Below are positions 38,276 to 47,320 of a stretch of 64,000 bases of DNA, in pieces. How positions within the stretch are numbered: position 1 is the stretch's first letter; each line of letters starts with the position of its first letter. Location: NCBI GenBank assembly GCA_001464335.1, contig LNEV01000003.1, forward strand, positions 81,863-145,862, written 5' to 3'. The translations under genes and the position numbers were made by a program. Source of the stretch: Rhizobiales bacterium Ga0077545 (GTDB lineage Bacteria > Pseudomonadota > Alphaproteobacteria > Rhizobiales > Methylopilaceae). Under the pieces are notes generated by a model, which ran no database searches, was not told the DNA's origin, and saw nothing but the letters and a program-made list of their open reading frames with translations.

Positions 38276-38500
38276 TGCATCCGCCTTTCGTTTTCAAGGA
38301 ATGAGAGGAATGTGACGAAGGAGTGTGTCAGGTCAAGGACGCCGGGAGGGCGAGCACGCCTGCCCGAACATGATCAAAACGCAATTTCGTGATGATCCAA
38401 TGTTCGCGGCTAACCCGCCGCGACGACGCATAAATCCTTGATTGCTTTGACTTCTTCTAATTCCAATTATTTGCGCGGCTGTTGACTTCAAAAAGCGCCG

Positions 38501-39231
<731 letters not shown>

Positions 39232-39232
<1 letters not shown>

Positions 39233-39864
39233 TGGGCGCATCGGTCGGCGGCAGCGGCGGGGGGTGGGACAATGAGGACGGCGGCTTTACGCCGGTCTCC
39301 GAGATCAATGTCACGCCGCTTGTCGACGTGATGCTCGTCCTTCTCATCGTGTTCATGGTCGCGGCGCCGCTGATGACGGTGGGCGTGCCGCTCCAGCTGC
39401 CGAAAAGCGCGGCCGCCAAATCGACCGAGCCCAAGGACCCGATGGTCGTGTCCATCGACAAGGACGGGAAGGTCTATCTCGCCGAAGAAGAGTTGCCCGA
39501 CGATCAGATCCTCGCACGGCTGACCACGCTGGCCGGTGAAGACAAGGAACAGATCGTCCTCGTGCGCGGCGACAAGGAAATCCAGTATGGACGGCTCATG
39601 GAGATCATGGGCCATGTGTCCAATGCCGGCTTCCTCAAGGTTTCGTTGATCGCGGAAATGGCGCCAAAGGGTGCTACCGCGGCACCCGATCCTGCGGCGC
39701 CCGGCGCGCCAACTCCGGCGGCAGATTCCTCCTCCGCGCCGACCGCCTCGCCTGCCACGGCCCTAGGTATTCCGCTGTCCCCACCGCCCGCGCCGCCAAC
39801 ATCCGCGCCTGCCGCGCCGGCTCCGGCCGGACCGAGCCCGGCGGCACCCGCCCCTGCGCAGTGA
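39232..39864 (+). CDS. TolR/ExbD family protein with Pro/Ala-rich tail
   Basis: 210 residues. One helix carries the conserved aspartate: INVTPLVDVMLVLLIVFMVA, followed by PLMTVGVPLQLPKSAA as in TolR. The periplasmic domain (KDGKVYLAEEELPDDQILAR) ends near residue 142, and an unusual Pro/Ala/Ser tail of about 65 residues follows, which ordinary TolR lacks. It couples proton flow to the TonB/TolA partner. Start and previous stop share TAATG. Confidence 0.92.
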
Positions 39865-39874
39865 GGGCCGGATC

Positions 39875-40795
39875 GTGCTGACCCACAAGGGCCCCCTGCA
39901 GAATTTCGACGTCAACCGGCTGGAGGAACAGCTCGTCCGGCGCGACCGACGACGTCTTTACGTCGCTTTCGGCGCGGCAATTCTGCTCCATGCGTCGAGC
40001 GTTGTAGGCTTCACCTACTGGACGCCGCCCGAACCGGTGGCCCCTCCCGGCGACATGGTCATTACGATCGATCTGGCTCCCGCCGTCTATTCGACGGCGA
40101 CGGAAGCGACCGCCGGCGAAAGCGCCGAATCCGCGCCGCAGATCGAGACCGAACCGGTTCCCGAACCCGAGGAGCCCGAGGTCGTGGAACCTTTGGAGCC
40201 CGAGCCCCCCGAGCCGCCCAAGGAGGAGGTCGTCGAGGAGCAGCCGGTACCAGAGCCGCCCAAGGAGGAGGTAGTGGAGGAACAGCCGGTTCCCGAACCG
40301 CCTCCGGAAGCCGAAACGGTCCAGGAAAAAATCGAGACCCCGCCTCCCGCGGAGGAGCCCGCCGTCGCGCTTTCGCCGAAGAAAGTCGAGAAGCCGAAGC
40401 CGAAACCAAAGGTCGCAAAGAAAAAACAGAAGACCGCCACGGCGAATTCGCAGGCAGCTGCAAGCGCAAGTCAGCAACGGTCAGATGTCGGAGGATCGGG
40501 CGCCAAAGCCAGTCCGTCGGACATGGCGAAGTTTGTCGGACGCCTGCGCGCGGCCCTCGAACGCGCCAAGCGTTATCCCGCGGCCGCAGGCGGCGCCAGC
40601 GGAACCGCCTCGCTGCGCTTTACAATCAGCCGATCCGGCGCAATCACCGGTTTTGCCATCGTGAAATCATCCGGCAACGCCGCGCTGGATGCGGCAACAC
40701 GCCAGATGATCCAGAACGCGAGCCTTCCGTCGATTCCCGCCGGTCTCCCCGACTCGATAACCATCGGCGTTCCCGTCAATTTCAGAGTCCGCTAA
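39875..40795 (+). CDS. TonB/TolA-like energy transducer
   Basis: 306 residues from GTG 39875. One N-terminal helix (LYVAFGAAILLHASSVVGFT) is followed by a rigid Pro/Glu-rich spacer with two 14-residue repeats (PPKEEVVEEQPVPE), a Lys-rich segment (KKVEKPKPKPKVAKKKQ), and a C-terminal TonB-fold domain (RLRAALERAKRYPAAAGGAS; GTASLRFTISRSGAITGFAI). The last is TonB_C-like. tolB and pal, which usually follow in a tol operon, are absent, so an Exb-TonB role is possible, for example energising the heme receptor encoded later in this window. Confidence 0.88.
   Translation: MLTHKGPLQNFDVNRLEEQLVRRDRRRLYVAFGAAILLHASSVVGFTYWTPPEPVAPPGDMVITIDLAPAVYSTATEATAGESAESAPQIETEPVPEPEEPEVVEPLEPEPPEPPKEEVVEEQPVPEPPKEEVVEEQPVPEPPPEAETVQEKIETPPPAEEPAVALSPKKVEKPKPKPKVAKKKQKTATANSQAAASASQQRSDVGGSGAKASPSDMAKFVGRLRAALERAKRYPAAAGGASGTASLRFTISRSGAITGFAIVKSSGNAALDAATRQMIQNASLPSIPAGLPDSITIGVPVNFRVR
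40211..40294 (+). repeat. Two 42-base tandem repeats in the TonB-like gene
   Basis: Two adjacent 42-base units (40211-40252 and 40253-40294) encode EPPKEEVVEEQPVP twice. They differ at only a few third-codon positions. They lengthen the periplasm-spanning spacer; copy number may vary between strains. Confidence 0.8.
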
Positions 40796-41031
40796 TTTTT
40801 TAGAAACCGGTGGATAAACCTGGTTTTCCCCATCGCCACAGCGCGACGGGTTGTGAATAATCCTGTGGAAACTCCGTGGCCAAGCTGTTCGTTTCCGGGG
40901 CTGAGGACGAGCGCAATGATGTTCCACAGCACTGACGCAATTATCCCGGCTATATGCATCGGGGGCTGTCGCCCCCGTGTATCCCGCAGGCCCTCCGGCG
41001 CCTGCTTCCTCCAGGCCCGGACGGCGTAATT

Positions 41032-41880
41032 ATGCCCGGACTATCGACCTCGCGCGTGGCGAACATCGCCGAACTGGGAGCTGCCTCCGGCAGCGAACTC
41101 CGCGCCCTTCTTGAAAAAAGTCCAAAAATCGGAGCGCGGCTCATCGAGTCCGCCGCCGAGCAGGGCATTACGTCCGCACAAATCGCCTGGGCCCGCATGC
41201 TGCTCGAAGGTCAGGGCGTGGTGCGCGACCAGCGCGCCGCCTGCCGCTGGTTCGAAGCTGCCGCCGCGCAGGGCGATGTCGAAGCCCTCAATATGCTCGG
41301 CCGGTGCCATGAGCGCGGTTGGGGCATTCCGGCCGACAACGCAGCAGCTGCACGTCATTACCGTACCGCCGCGCGCGCGAATTTTCCGAAGGCGCAATAC
41401 AATCTCGGCCAGCTTCTGCTGTGTGGAGAACCATGCGTGAACCAGCGCCGCGAGGCACTCGGCTGGCATCTGGTCGCCGCCAAATCCGGTTATACAAAAA
41501 GCATGAACGTGATTGGCCGGGCTTGCGAGGAGGGCTGGGACATGCCGCGCAGCGCCGCCAATGCGATGGGCTGGTACCGCCGCGCCGCCGAAGCCGGCGA
41601 TGCCTGGGGCCAGGCACATCTCGGCCGTATGCTCGCCGATGAAGGCGAGACCGCGGAAGCCGTGTCCTGGCTTCGCAAGGCCGCGGCGCATGGCGATGCG
41701 GACTTCACCAGCCATCTCTCCTCACTTTTGAGCGAGCGCCCGGAGCCTGAACTACAGGCCATCGGTCGTGCGGCGATCGAGATGAAAAAAGCCGCCGGAC
41801 GGTCGAGCCGCAAAGGGCTCGGGGCTGCCGCAAAGCCACGCCGAAGCGGCTGGTTTGGCGCTTTTGGGCCCACAATCTAA
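41032..41880 (+). CDS. Sel1-repeat protein
   Basis: 282 residues from ATG 41032. It contains about five or six Sel1-like repeats of roughly 36 residues, for example AQIAWARMLLEGQGVVRDQR, ALNMLGRCHERGWGIPADNA, AQYNLGQLLLCGEPCVNQRR and GQAHLGRMLADEGETAEAVS. These form a TPR-like protein-binding solenoid. No signal peptide is evident, so it is probably cytoplasmic. The basic C-terminus ends KPRRSGWFGAFGPTI. It follows the TonB-like gene after 236 bases. Similar arrangements are known in Hyphomicrobiales, but the function is not. Confidence 0.85.
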   Translation: MPGLSTSRVANIAELGAASGSELRALLEKSPKIGARLIESAAEQGITSAQIAWARMLLEGQGVVRDQRAACRWFEAAAAQGDVEALNMLGRCHERGWGIPADNAAAARHYRTAARANFPKAQYNLGQLLLCGEPCVNQRREALGWHLVAAKSGYTKSMNVIGRACEEGWDMPRSAANAMGWYRRAAEAGDAWGQAHLGRMLADEGETAEAVSWLRKAAAHGDADFTSHLSSLLSERPEPELQAIGRAAIEMKKAAGRSSRKGLGAAAKPRRSGWFGAFGPTI

Positions 41881-41980
41881 GTTTTTCACCCGCTCATCCT
41901 TGAATTGCCAAAATCCCGGTGATGTTGCATCCGTCTGGGGTACGTTGCGTCGCATCGCCCGGTCACCAGGAGAGCAATTG

Positions 41981-42907
41981 ATGTCCGTTGGATTCTGGAA
42001 AGCCACAGCCCTTGCCGCCGTGCTGTTTCTGGCCGTGGCCAGCGCGCCTTCGCCGGTCCACGCTCAGACCTCGATCGTCGCCATCGTGAACGGAACGGCC
42101 ATCACCTCGACCGAGGTAAACGAGCGCCGCGCTGTGACGCGCCTGACGCAGAAGAAGAATCTGAGCGCCAAGGAATCCCTCGACCAGCTCATCGACATCG
42201 TGCTGATTTTCAATGAAGCCAAGAGGCGCAACATCCGAATCGATGAATCCGATGTCGAAGCGCGCTTTGCGGGCATCGCGCAGAACGCCAAGATGAGTGT
42301 CGACCAGCTTGGCAAGGCACTCTCGCAGTCCGGGGCCAGCGCCCGCGCCTTCAAGCAGGAAATCCGCCACGGCCTCCTCCAGCGCCGCATGGGCGGCATG
42401 CTCTCGCGCACCGCCACCGGCGTGTCCGAAAAGGAGATCGCCGCCGGAATCACCGCCAAGAGAAGCGATGCCGACAGTCAGGCCTATCGATTTACGATGC
42501 AGCAGGTGGTTTTCGTAACGCCGAGCGGTTCGAAGCCCGGCGTCATCGCGCAGCGCAAGCGCGAGGCCGAGAGCCTTCGCACCCGCATTTCAAGCTGCGA
42601 GCAGGCCGCCACCATCGCCAAGGAATTGCGCGATGTCGCGGTAAAGCCACCTGTTACGCGCGTCAGTGCACAATTGCCCCAGACCTTCCGCGATCAGCTG
42701 TCGGTGATGAAAGTGGGTCAGTCAACGAAGCCCGAACCGAACGAGCTCGGCGTCGAGATCATCGTGATGTGCGACAAGCAGGAAACGGCCGACGAAAGCG
42801 CCCTTCGCAACGAAGTCCAGAGCGAATTGATGGCGACGCAGGGCAAGGCGGAGGTCGACAAATTTGTCGCCGACCTGCGCAAGCGCGCCGTCATCGTCTA
42901 TCGCTGA
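41981..42907 (+). CDS. SurA-like periplasmic chaperone / PpiC-type isomerase
   Basis: 308 residues from ATG 41981, with AGGAGAG upstream. A signal peptide (TALAAVLFLAVASAPSPVHA) precedes a SurA N-terminal domain (IVAIVNGTAITSTEVNERRA) and a helical core (ESLDQLIDIVLIFNEAKRRN). A degenerate rotamase-like region comes after residue 170 (FTMQQVVFVTPSG). SurA-type proteins guide outer-membrane proteins across the periplasm. The parvulin domain is poorly conserved, so chaperone activity is more likely than isomerase activity. Confidence 0.85.
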   Translation: MSVGFWKATALAAVLFLAVASAPSPVHAQTSIVAIVNGTAITSTEVNERRAVTRLTQKKNLSAKESLDQLIDIVLIFNEAKRRNIRIDESDVEARFAGIAQNAKMSVDQLGKALSQSGASARAFKQEIRHGLLQRRMGGMLSRTATGVSEKEIAAGITAKRSDADSQAYRFTMQQVVFVTPSGSKPGVIAQRKREAESLRTRISSCEQAATIAKELRDVAVKPPVTRVSAQLPQTFRDQLSVMKVGQSTKPEPNELGVEIIVMCDKQETADESALRNEVQSELMATQGKAEVDKFVADLRKRAVIVYR

Positions 42908-42990
42908 CTTAAGGATGCTGAGGCGCGCGGTCCGCCAGGCCTGCCTGCCAGCCTGTGGATTTCCCGGAACAGCCAAAAGTCGCCTGCGCG

Positions 42991-43809
42991 TCAGGCGGCG
43001 CTCGAGGCCGCGTCCGCCGCGATGCGGTGCGGGTGGGTAAAGACTTCGAAACTGTCGTCACGGGCGATGGCGATCAGCGTAATTCCCGCCTCTTCGGCCA
43101 TTCGGATCGCCATTGCGGTCGGCGCCGATACCGCCGCAATCACCGGCGCGCCGATGGCCGCCGTTTTCTGGACCATTTCGACCGACACGCGGCTCGTCAG
43201 AAGGACAATTCCGGACGACGCGTCGCGGCCAATGCGCACGATGTGCCCGATGAGTTTGTCGAGCGCGTTGTGACGGCCGACATCCTCGCGCACCGCGATG
43301 AGGCCTTCGCCCGGCACCCAGAAACCGGCGGCATGGACGGCGCGGGTTTCGCGGTTGATCAGCTGAGCAGCTGGAAGCGCCGCCATCGCGGCCTCGACTT
43401 CCTGCGGGGGCAAAACAAGATCGGCATCGACCCGGTGGGCGGGCTTCACGGCCTCGGTCAGGCTTTCGATGCCGCACAGACCGCATCCGGTCGGGCCCGC
43501 GAGCAGGCGACGCCGGCGCGAATAGGCTTCACCAAGATCCGCGACGAGCCACATGCGCAGCTCGATGCCTTCGTCGGATGGAATAACGTCTAGGGAGGTG
43601 ATGTCCGCCGGACCGCGGATAAGCCCTTCCGTGGTGCTGAATCCGACGGCGAAATCCTCGAGATCGGCGGGCGTTGCCATCATGACGGCCTGTGTCGAGC
43701 CGCCATAGGTGATTGCAATCGCGACCTCGTTCGGAATTGCGCGTTCGGAGCGCTGTGCCGCGCCGCCCTTCCAGATCACACGGGACACACGCTCGACGGG
43801 CTCGGCCAT
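42991..43809 (-). CDS. fdhD: Formate dehydrogenase accessory sulfurtransferase FdhD (FdsC)
   Basis: 272 residues from ATG 43809. FdhD moves sulfur from the desulfurase IscS to the molybdenum cofactor, without which formate dehydrogenase is inactive. The sulfur-carrying cysteines are in GPTGCGLCGIES, and the C-terminal SRVSVEMVQKTAAIGAPVIA with AITYGG earlier are typical. It ends the fds operon, ten bases after an 87-residue gene. The frame is open 27 codons further upstream but without similarity. Confidence 0.93.
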   Translation of the reverse strand: MAEPVERVSRVIWKGGAAQRSERAIPNEVAIAITYGGSTQAVMMATPADLEDFAVGFSTTEGLIRGPADITSLDVIPSDEGIELRMWLVADLGEAYSRRRRLLAGPTGCGLCGIESLTEAVKPAHRVDADLVLPPQEVEAAMAALPAAQLINRETRAVHAAGFWVPGEGLIAVREDVGRHNALDKLIGHIVRIGRDASSGIVLLTSRVSVEMVQKTAAIGAPVIAAVSAPTAMAIRMAEEAGITLIAIARDDSFEVFTHPHRIAADAASSAA

Positions 43810-43819
43810 CGCGGACTTT

Positions 43820-44083
43820 CTACTGGCTGGTGCCGCCCGATTTGCGTGCGGCTTCAAGCCGGTCAGCGACGTCTTCGAGCGCGCTGGCAAGACCGCGAAG
43901 CTGATCGAGCGTCAAGGCAAGCTGAAGCGCCGGAACCGGTTCACCGGATTTGGGGGTAAGCCCCCCGATTTCAAGCCGTATCCCGCCGCGCTCGCTCCCG
44001 AACAGAGCGGTCTCGAAGGCATCGAGAGGCCAGACCTTCAGAAGGCCAGCGTCGTTCTTGTCCCAGTCGTCGAAATCGGCCAT
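43820..44083 (-). CDS. Small fds-operon protein, function unknown
   Basis: 87 residues, acidic N-terminus MADFDDWDKNDAGLLKVWPL followed by FETALFGSERGGIRLEIGGL and a C-terminal helix LTLDQLRGLASALEDVADRL. There is no cysteine, signal peptide or helix. Its start overlaps the fdsD stop (TGATG) and it stops ten bases before fdhD, so it is firmly inside the operon. It is not one of the standard fdsGBACD genes and I do not recognise a family. Confidence 0.75.
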   Translation of the reverse strand: MADFDDWDKNDAGLLKVWPLDAFETALFGSERGGIRLEIGGLTPKSGEPVPALQLALTLDQLRGLASALEDVADRLEAARKSGGTSQ

Positions 44084-44367
44084 CAGCCAGCGTCGTCGAT
44101 GACTTCGTTGAGTTCTTTCGGATCGACCTGCGCGGCGACCGCGCCCTTCCTCCGATTTCCGAAGATATCGAACGCTTCGGTAACCGACGGGCGCACATCC
44201 GCCTTGCCGGCATCGATCGCCGCCGCCAGATCCTTGATCATCTGTGGCGTCCAGAACTTCTTGATGTGGGTGTGAACACCCGCCACGGCCTCGTCGTGCG
44301 AATAGGGCCTATGGAAATCCGCGATCTGATTGGCCATGCGGATGAGGGTTTTCAGCGTGTCGGCCAT
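44083..44367 (-). CDS. fdsD: Formate dehydrogenase delta subunit
   Basis: 94 residues. FdsD is a small subunit of soluble NAD-dependent molybdenum formate dehydrogenases. The family start LIRMANQIADFHRPY and HTHIKKFWTPQMIKDLAAAI are clear; the first half carries the conserved residues. It lies 80 bases after fdsA, the gap containing a terminator-like hairpin, so it may be made in smaller amounts than the large subunits. Confidence 0.9.
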   Translation of the reverse strand: MADTLKTLIRMANQIADFHRPYSHDEAVAGVHTHIKKFWTPQMIKDLAAAIDAGKADVRPSVTEAFDIFGNRRKGAVAAQVDPKELNEVIDDAG

Positions 44368-44399
44368 GTCCGTATGAGCTTTCCGGTCGTCTCATGAAA

Positions 44400-44423
44400 A
44401 CCCCGGAGCTCGCGCCCCGGGGT
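44400..44423 (-). terminator. Terminator-like hairpin between fdsA and fdsD
   Basis: On the minus strand ACCCCGG pairs with CCGGGGT across a ten-base loop and TTTTC overlaps the 3' edge. The stem has seven pairs. It may attenuate transcription into fdsD, the small gene and fdhD, or protect the fdsGBA message. Confidence 0.5.
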
Positions 44424-44447
44424 GTGCCTGGATGTTGAGAAGCGTCC

Positions 44448-47306
44448 TTACTCCGCCGCCTGCTGGGCAATGCGGGTGAGGCTGATTTCTTCTTCCATGA
44501 ACTTCTGCTGCCAGTCCGAAGGACCATTGGTCTTGCGGACCTGCGCCGCCGTGACCTTGTATTCGGGGCAGTTGGTGGCCCAGTCCGAGCCGTCCGCCGT
44601 GACGACGTTCGCGCCCGAGAACGGGTGATGGAACGTGGTGTAGACCACGCCCGGCTGCATGCGCTCTGAGATCAGCGCCTTGAGCGAGACTTCGCCTGCA
44701 CGTGTCTGGATCGAGACGAGTTCGCCGTCGCGAAGGCCGCGATCCTCGGCATCCTGGGGATGGATCTCCAGCACGTCTTCCGAATGCCACGCAGTGTTGT
44801 CGGTACGGCGGGTCTGCGCGCCGACATTGTAATGCGCGAGGATACGGCCCGTCGTCAGGATCAGCGGGAACTTCTTGGTCACCTTCTCGTCCGTCGGGAC
44901 GTAATCGGTGAGCATGAAGCGTCCCTTGCCGCGGACGATCTTGCCGATATGCATGATCGGCGTGCCGGCCGGAGCCGCATCGTTCGCGGGCCACTGCAGC
45001 GAGTTGTACTTGTCGAGGTTCGCGTAAGAGACGCCCTTAAAGGTCGGCGTCAGCGCCGCGATCTCGTCCATGATCTCGGCCGGGCCTTCATAGTTCATCT
45101 CGTAGCCGAGAGCCCTGGAGAGCATCACCGTGACTTCCCAGTCCGCATAGCCGGACAGCGGTTCCATCACCTGGCGGACGCGGCTGATGCGGCGTTCGGC
45201 ATTGGTGAAGGTGCCGTTTTTCTCGAGGAAGCTGGCGCCCGGCAGGAACACATGGGCGAACTTCGCCGTCTCGCAGATGAACAGATCCTGGACGACGATG
45301 CATTCCATCGAGGTGAGAGCCGCCTCGACGTGATGAATGTCCGGATCGGACTGCGCGATGTCCTCGCCCTGAATGTACATGCCCTTGAAGCGGCCGTTCA
45401 GCGCCTCGTCAAACATGTTCGGGATACGAAGGCCGGGATCGGCCGACAGCTTGGCGCCCCACAGGTCCTCGAACAAAGCGCGCGTGGCATCGTCCGAAAC
45501 GTGGCGATAGCCCGGCAGTTCGTGCGGGAAGGAGCCCATATCGCAGGCGCCCTGAACGTTGTTCTGGCCGCGCAGCGGGTTGATGCCGCCACCCTTCTTG
45601 CCGATATTGCCGGTGGCCATCGCAAGATTGGCGAGGCCCATGACCGTGGTCGAACCCTGGGCATGCTCGGTGACACCGAGACCGTAATAGATGCCTGCAA
45701 TGCCACCCGTCGCGTAAACGCGGGCCGCCCTGCGGATCTTCTCGGCCGGGACACCGATGGCATCTTCCATGACTTCGGGCGAATGACGGACATCGCCGAT
45801 GAAGGCGCGCCACTGCTCGAACTCGGCCATGTCGCACATTTCGCGGACATAATCCTCGTTGACGAGGTTCTCGCTGACGATGACGTGGGCCAGTGCGTTC
45901 ACGATGGCGGCGTTCGTGCCCGGACGCAGTTGCAGGTGATGCTCGGCCTTCACATGCGGCGACTTTACGAGATCGATCGCGCGCGGATCGATGACGATCA
46001 GTTCCGCACCCGAGCGGAGGCGGGCCTTCATGCGTGAGCCGAACACCGGATGGGCGTCCGTCGGGTTGGCGCCGATGACGAGGATGACATCGGTGTCGTC
46101 GACACTGTTGAATTCCTGCGTGCCGGCGGACGTGCCGAGCGTGACGCCGAGGCCGTAGCCGGTTGGCGAGTGGCAGACACGGGCGCAGGTATCAACATTA
46201 TTATTACCGAACGCGGCCCGGATCAGCTTCTGAACGAGGTAGGTCTCTTCGTTCGTGCAGCGCGAGGACGTGATGCCGCCGATCGAGTCGCGGCCATACT
46301 GGGCCTGAATGCGCTTGAACTCGGATGCGGCGTAATTGATCGCCTCTTCCCACGACACGATCTGCCATTCGTCGGTGATCTTCTTGCGGATCATCGGCTT
46401 GGTGATGCGGTCCTTGTGGGTGGCATAGCCATACGCGAAGCGGCCCTTCACGCAGGAATGGCCCTCATTGGCCTTGCCGTCCTTCCACGGAACCATGCGG
46501 ACGAGCTTGGAGCCCGACATTTCGGCCTTGAAGGAGCAACCGACGCCGCAATAGGCGCAGGTCGTCACGACCGAATGCTCCGGCGTGCCGATCTCGATGA
46601 CCGTCTTTTCGTTCAAAGTCGCCGTCGGGCATGCCTGGACGCAGGCGCCGCAGGACACGCATTCGGACTGCAGGAACGGCTCGGACATTCCGGGCGACAC
46701 GCGGCTGTCGAAGCCACGGCCGGAAATCGTCAGAGCGAAGGTGCCCTGCACTTCCTCGCAGGCGCGCACGCAGCGGTTACAGACGATGCACTTCGACGGA
46801 TCGTAGGTGAAATACGGGTTCGACTCGTCCTTCGGCATATACGCGTCGGAGTTCTTGTCGAAATGGCTGTAATTATCCATGCCGTAGCGCACGTCGCGCA
46901 GACCGACGGCACCGGCCATGTCCTGAAGTTCGCAATCGCCGTTTGCCGAGCAGGTCAGGCAGTCCAGCGGATGGTCGGAGATGTAGAGCTCCATCACGCC
47001 CTTGCGCAGGCGATGAAGGCGCTCGGACATCGTGCTGACCTTGATGCCGGGCGCGACGGGCGTCGTGCACGAAGCCGGAGTTCCCGCGCGGCCTTCGATC
47101 TCGATCAGGCAGAGGCGGCAGGAGCCGAAGCTTTCGAGCATGTCGGACGCGCAGAGCTTCGGGATCTGGGTTCCGATCTCCATCGCGGCGCGCATGATCG
47201 ACGTGCCCTCCGGCACCGTGACTTCGAAGCCGTCGATGAACAGGGTGACCATGTTCTCCGACTTGGACTTCTTCGTGCCGTAGTCGATTTCTTGAATGAG
47301 GCCCAT
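44448..47306 (-). CDS. fdsA: NAD-dependent formate dehydrogenase alpha subunit (molybdopterin)
   Basis: 952 residues. The order of domains is NuoG-like: a 2Fe-2S ferredoxin domain (IPKLCASDM, CRLCLIEIEGRAG), a His-Cys cluster (DCLTCSANGDCELQ), two 4Fe-4S motifs (CIVCNRCVRACEEVQG; CVSCGACVQACPT), the 4Fe-4S site CAYCGVGC, then the bis-MGD domain. The active-site cysteine is in SSRCTNEETY, so the enzyme uses Mo-Cys, not Sec. It oxidises formate to CO2; electrons pass to FdsB. It lies 14 bases after fdsB. Confidence 0.96.
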   Translation of the reverse strand: MGLIQEIDYGTKKSKSENMVTLFIDGFEVTVPEGTSIMRAAMEIGTQIPKLCASDMLESFGSCRLCLIEIEGRAGTPASCTTPVAPGIKVSTMSERLHRLRKGVMELYISDHPLDCLTCSANGDCELQDMAGAVGLRDVRYGMDNYSHFDKNSDAYMPKDESNPYFTYDPSKCIVCNRCVRACEEVQGTFALTISGRGFDSRVSPGMSEPFLQSECVSCGACVQACPTATLNEKTVIEIGTPEHSVVTTCAYCGVGCSFKAEMSGSKLVRMVPWKDGKANEGHSCVKGRFAYGYATHKDRITKPMIRKKITDEWQIVSWEEAINYAASEFKRIQAQYGRDSIGGITSSRCTNEETYLVQKLIRAAFGNNNVDTCARVCHSPTGYGLGVTLGTSAGTQEFNSVDDTDVILVIGANPTDAHPVFGSRMKARLRSGAELIVIDPRAIDLVKSPHVKAEHHLQLRPGTNAAIVNALAHVIVSENLVNEDYVREMCDMAEFEQWRAFIGDVRHSPEVMEDAIGVPAEKIRRAARVYATGGIAGIYYGLGVTEHAQGSTTVMGLANLAMATGNIGKKGGGINPLRGQNNVQGACDMGSFPHELPGYRHVSDDATRALFEDLWGAKLSADPGLRIPNMFDEALNGRFKGMYIQGEDIAQSDPDIHHVEAALTSMECIVVQDLFICETAKFAHVFLPGASFLEKNGTFTNAERRISRVRQVMEPLSGYADWEVTVMLSRALGYEMNYEGPAEIMDEIAALTPTFKGVSYANLDKYNSLQWPANDAAPAGTPIMHIGKIVRGKGRFMLTDYVPTDEKVTKKFPLILTTGRILAHYNVGAQTRRTDNTAWHSEDVLEIHPQDAEDRGLRDGELVSIQTRAGEVSLKALISERMQPGVVYTTFHHPFSGANVVTADGSDWATNCPEYKVTAAQVRKTNGPSDWQQKFMEEEISLTRIAQQAAE

Positions 47307-47320
47307 GTTTTAGGTCTCCC

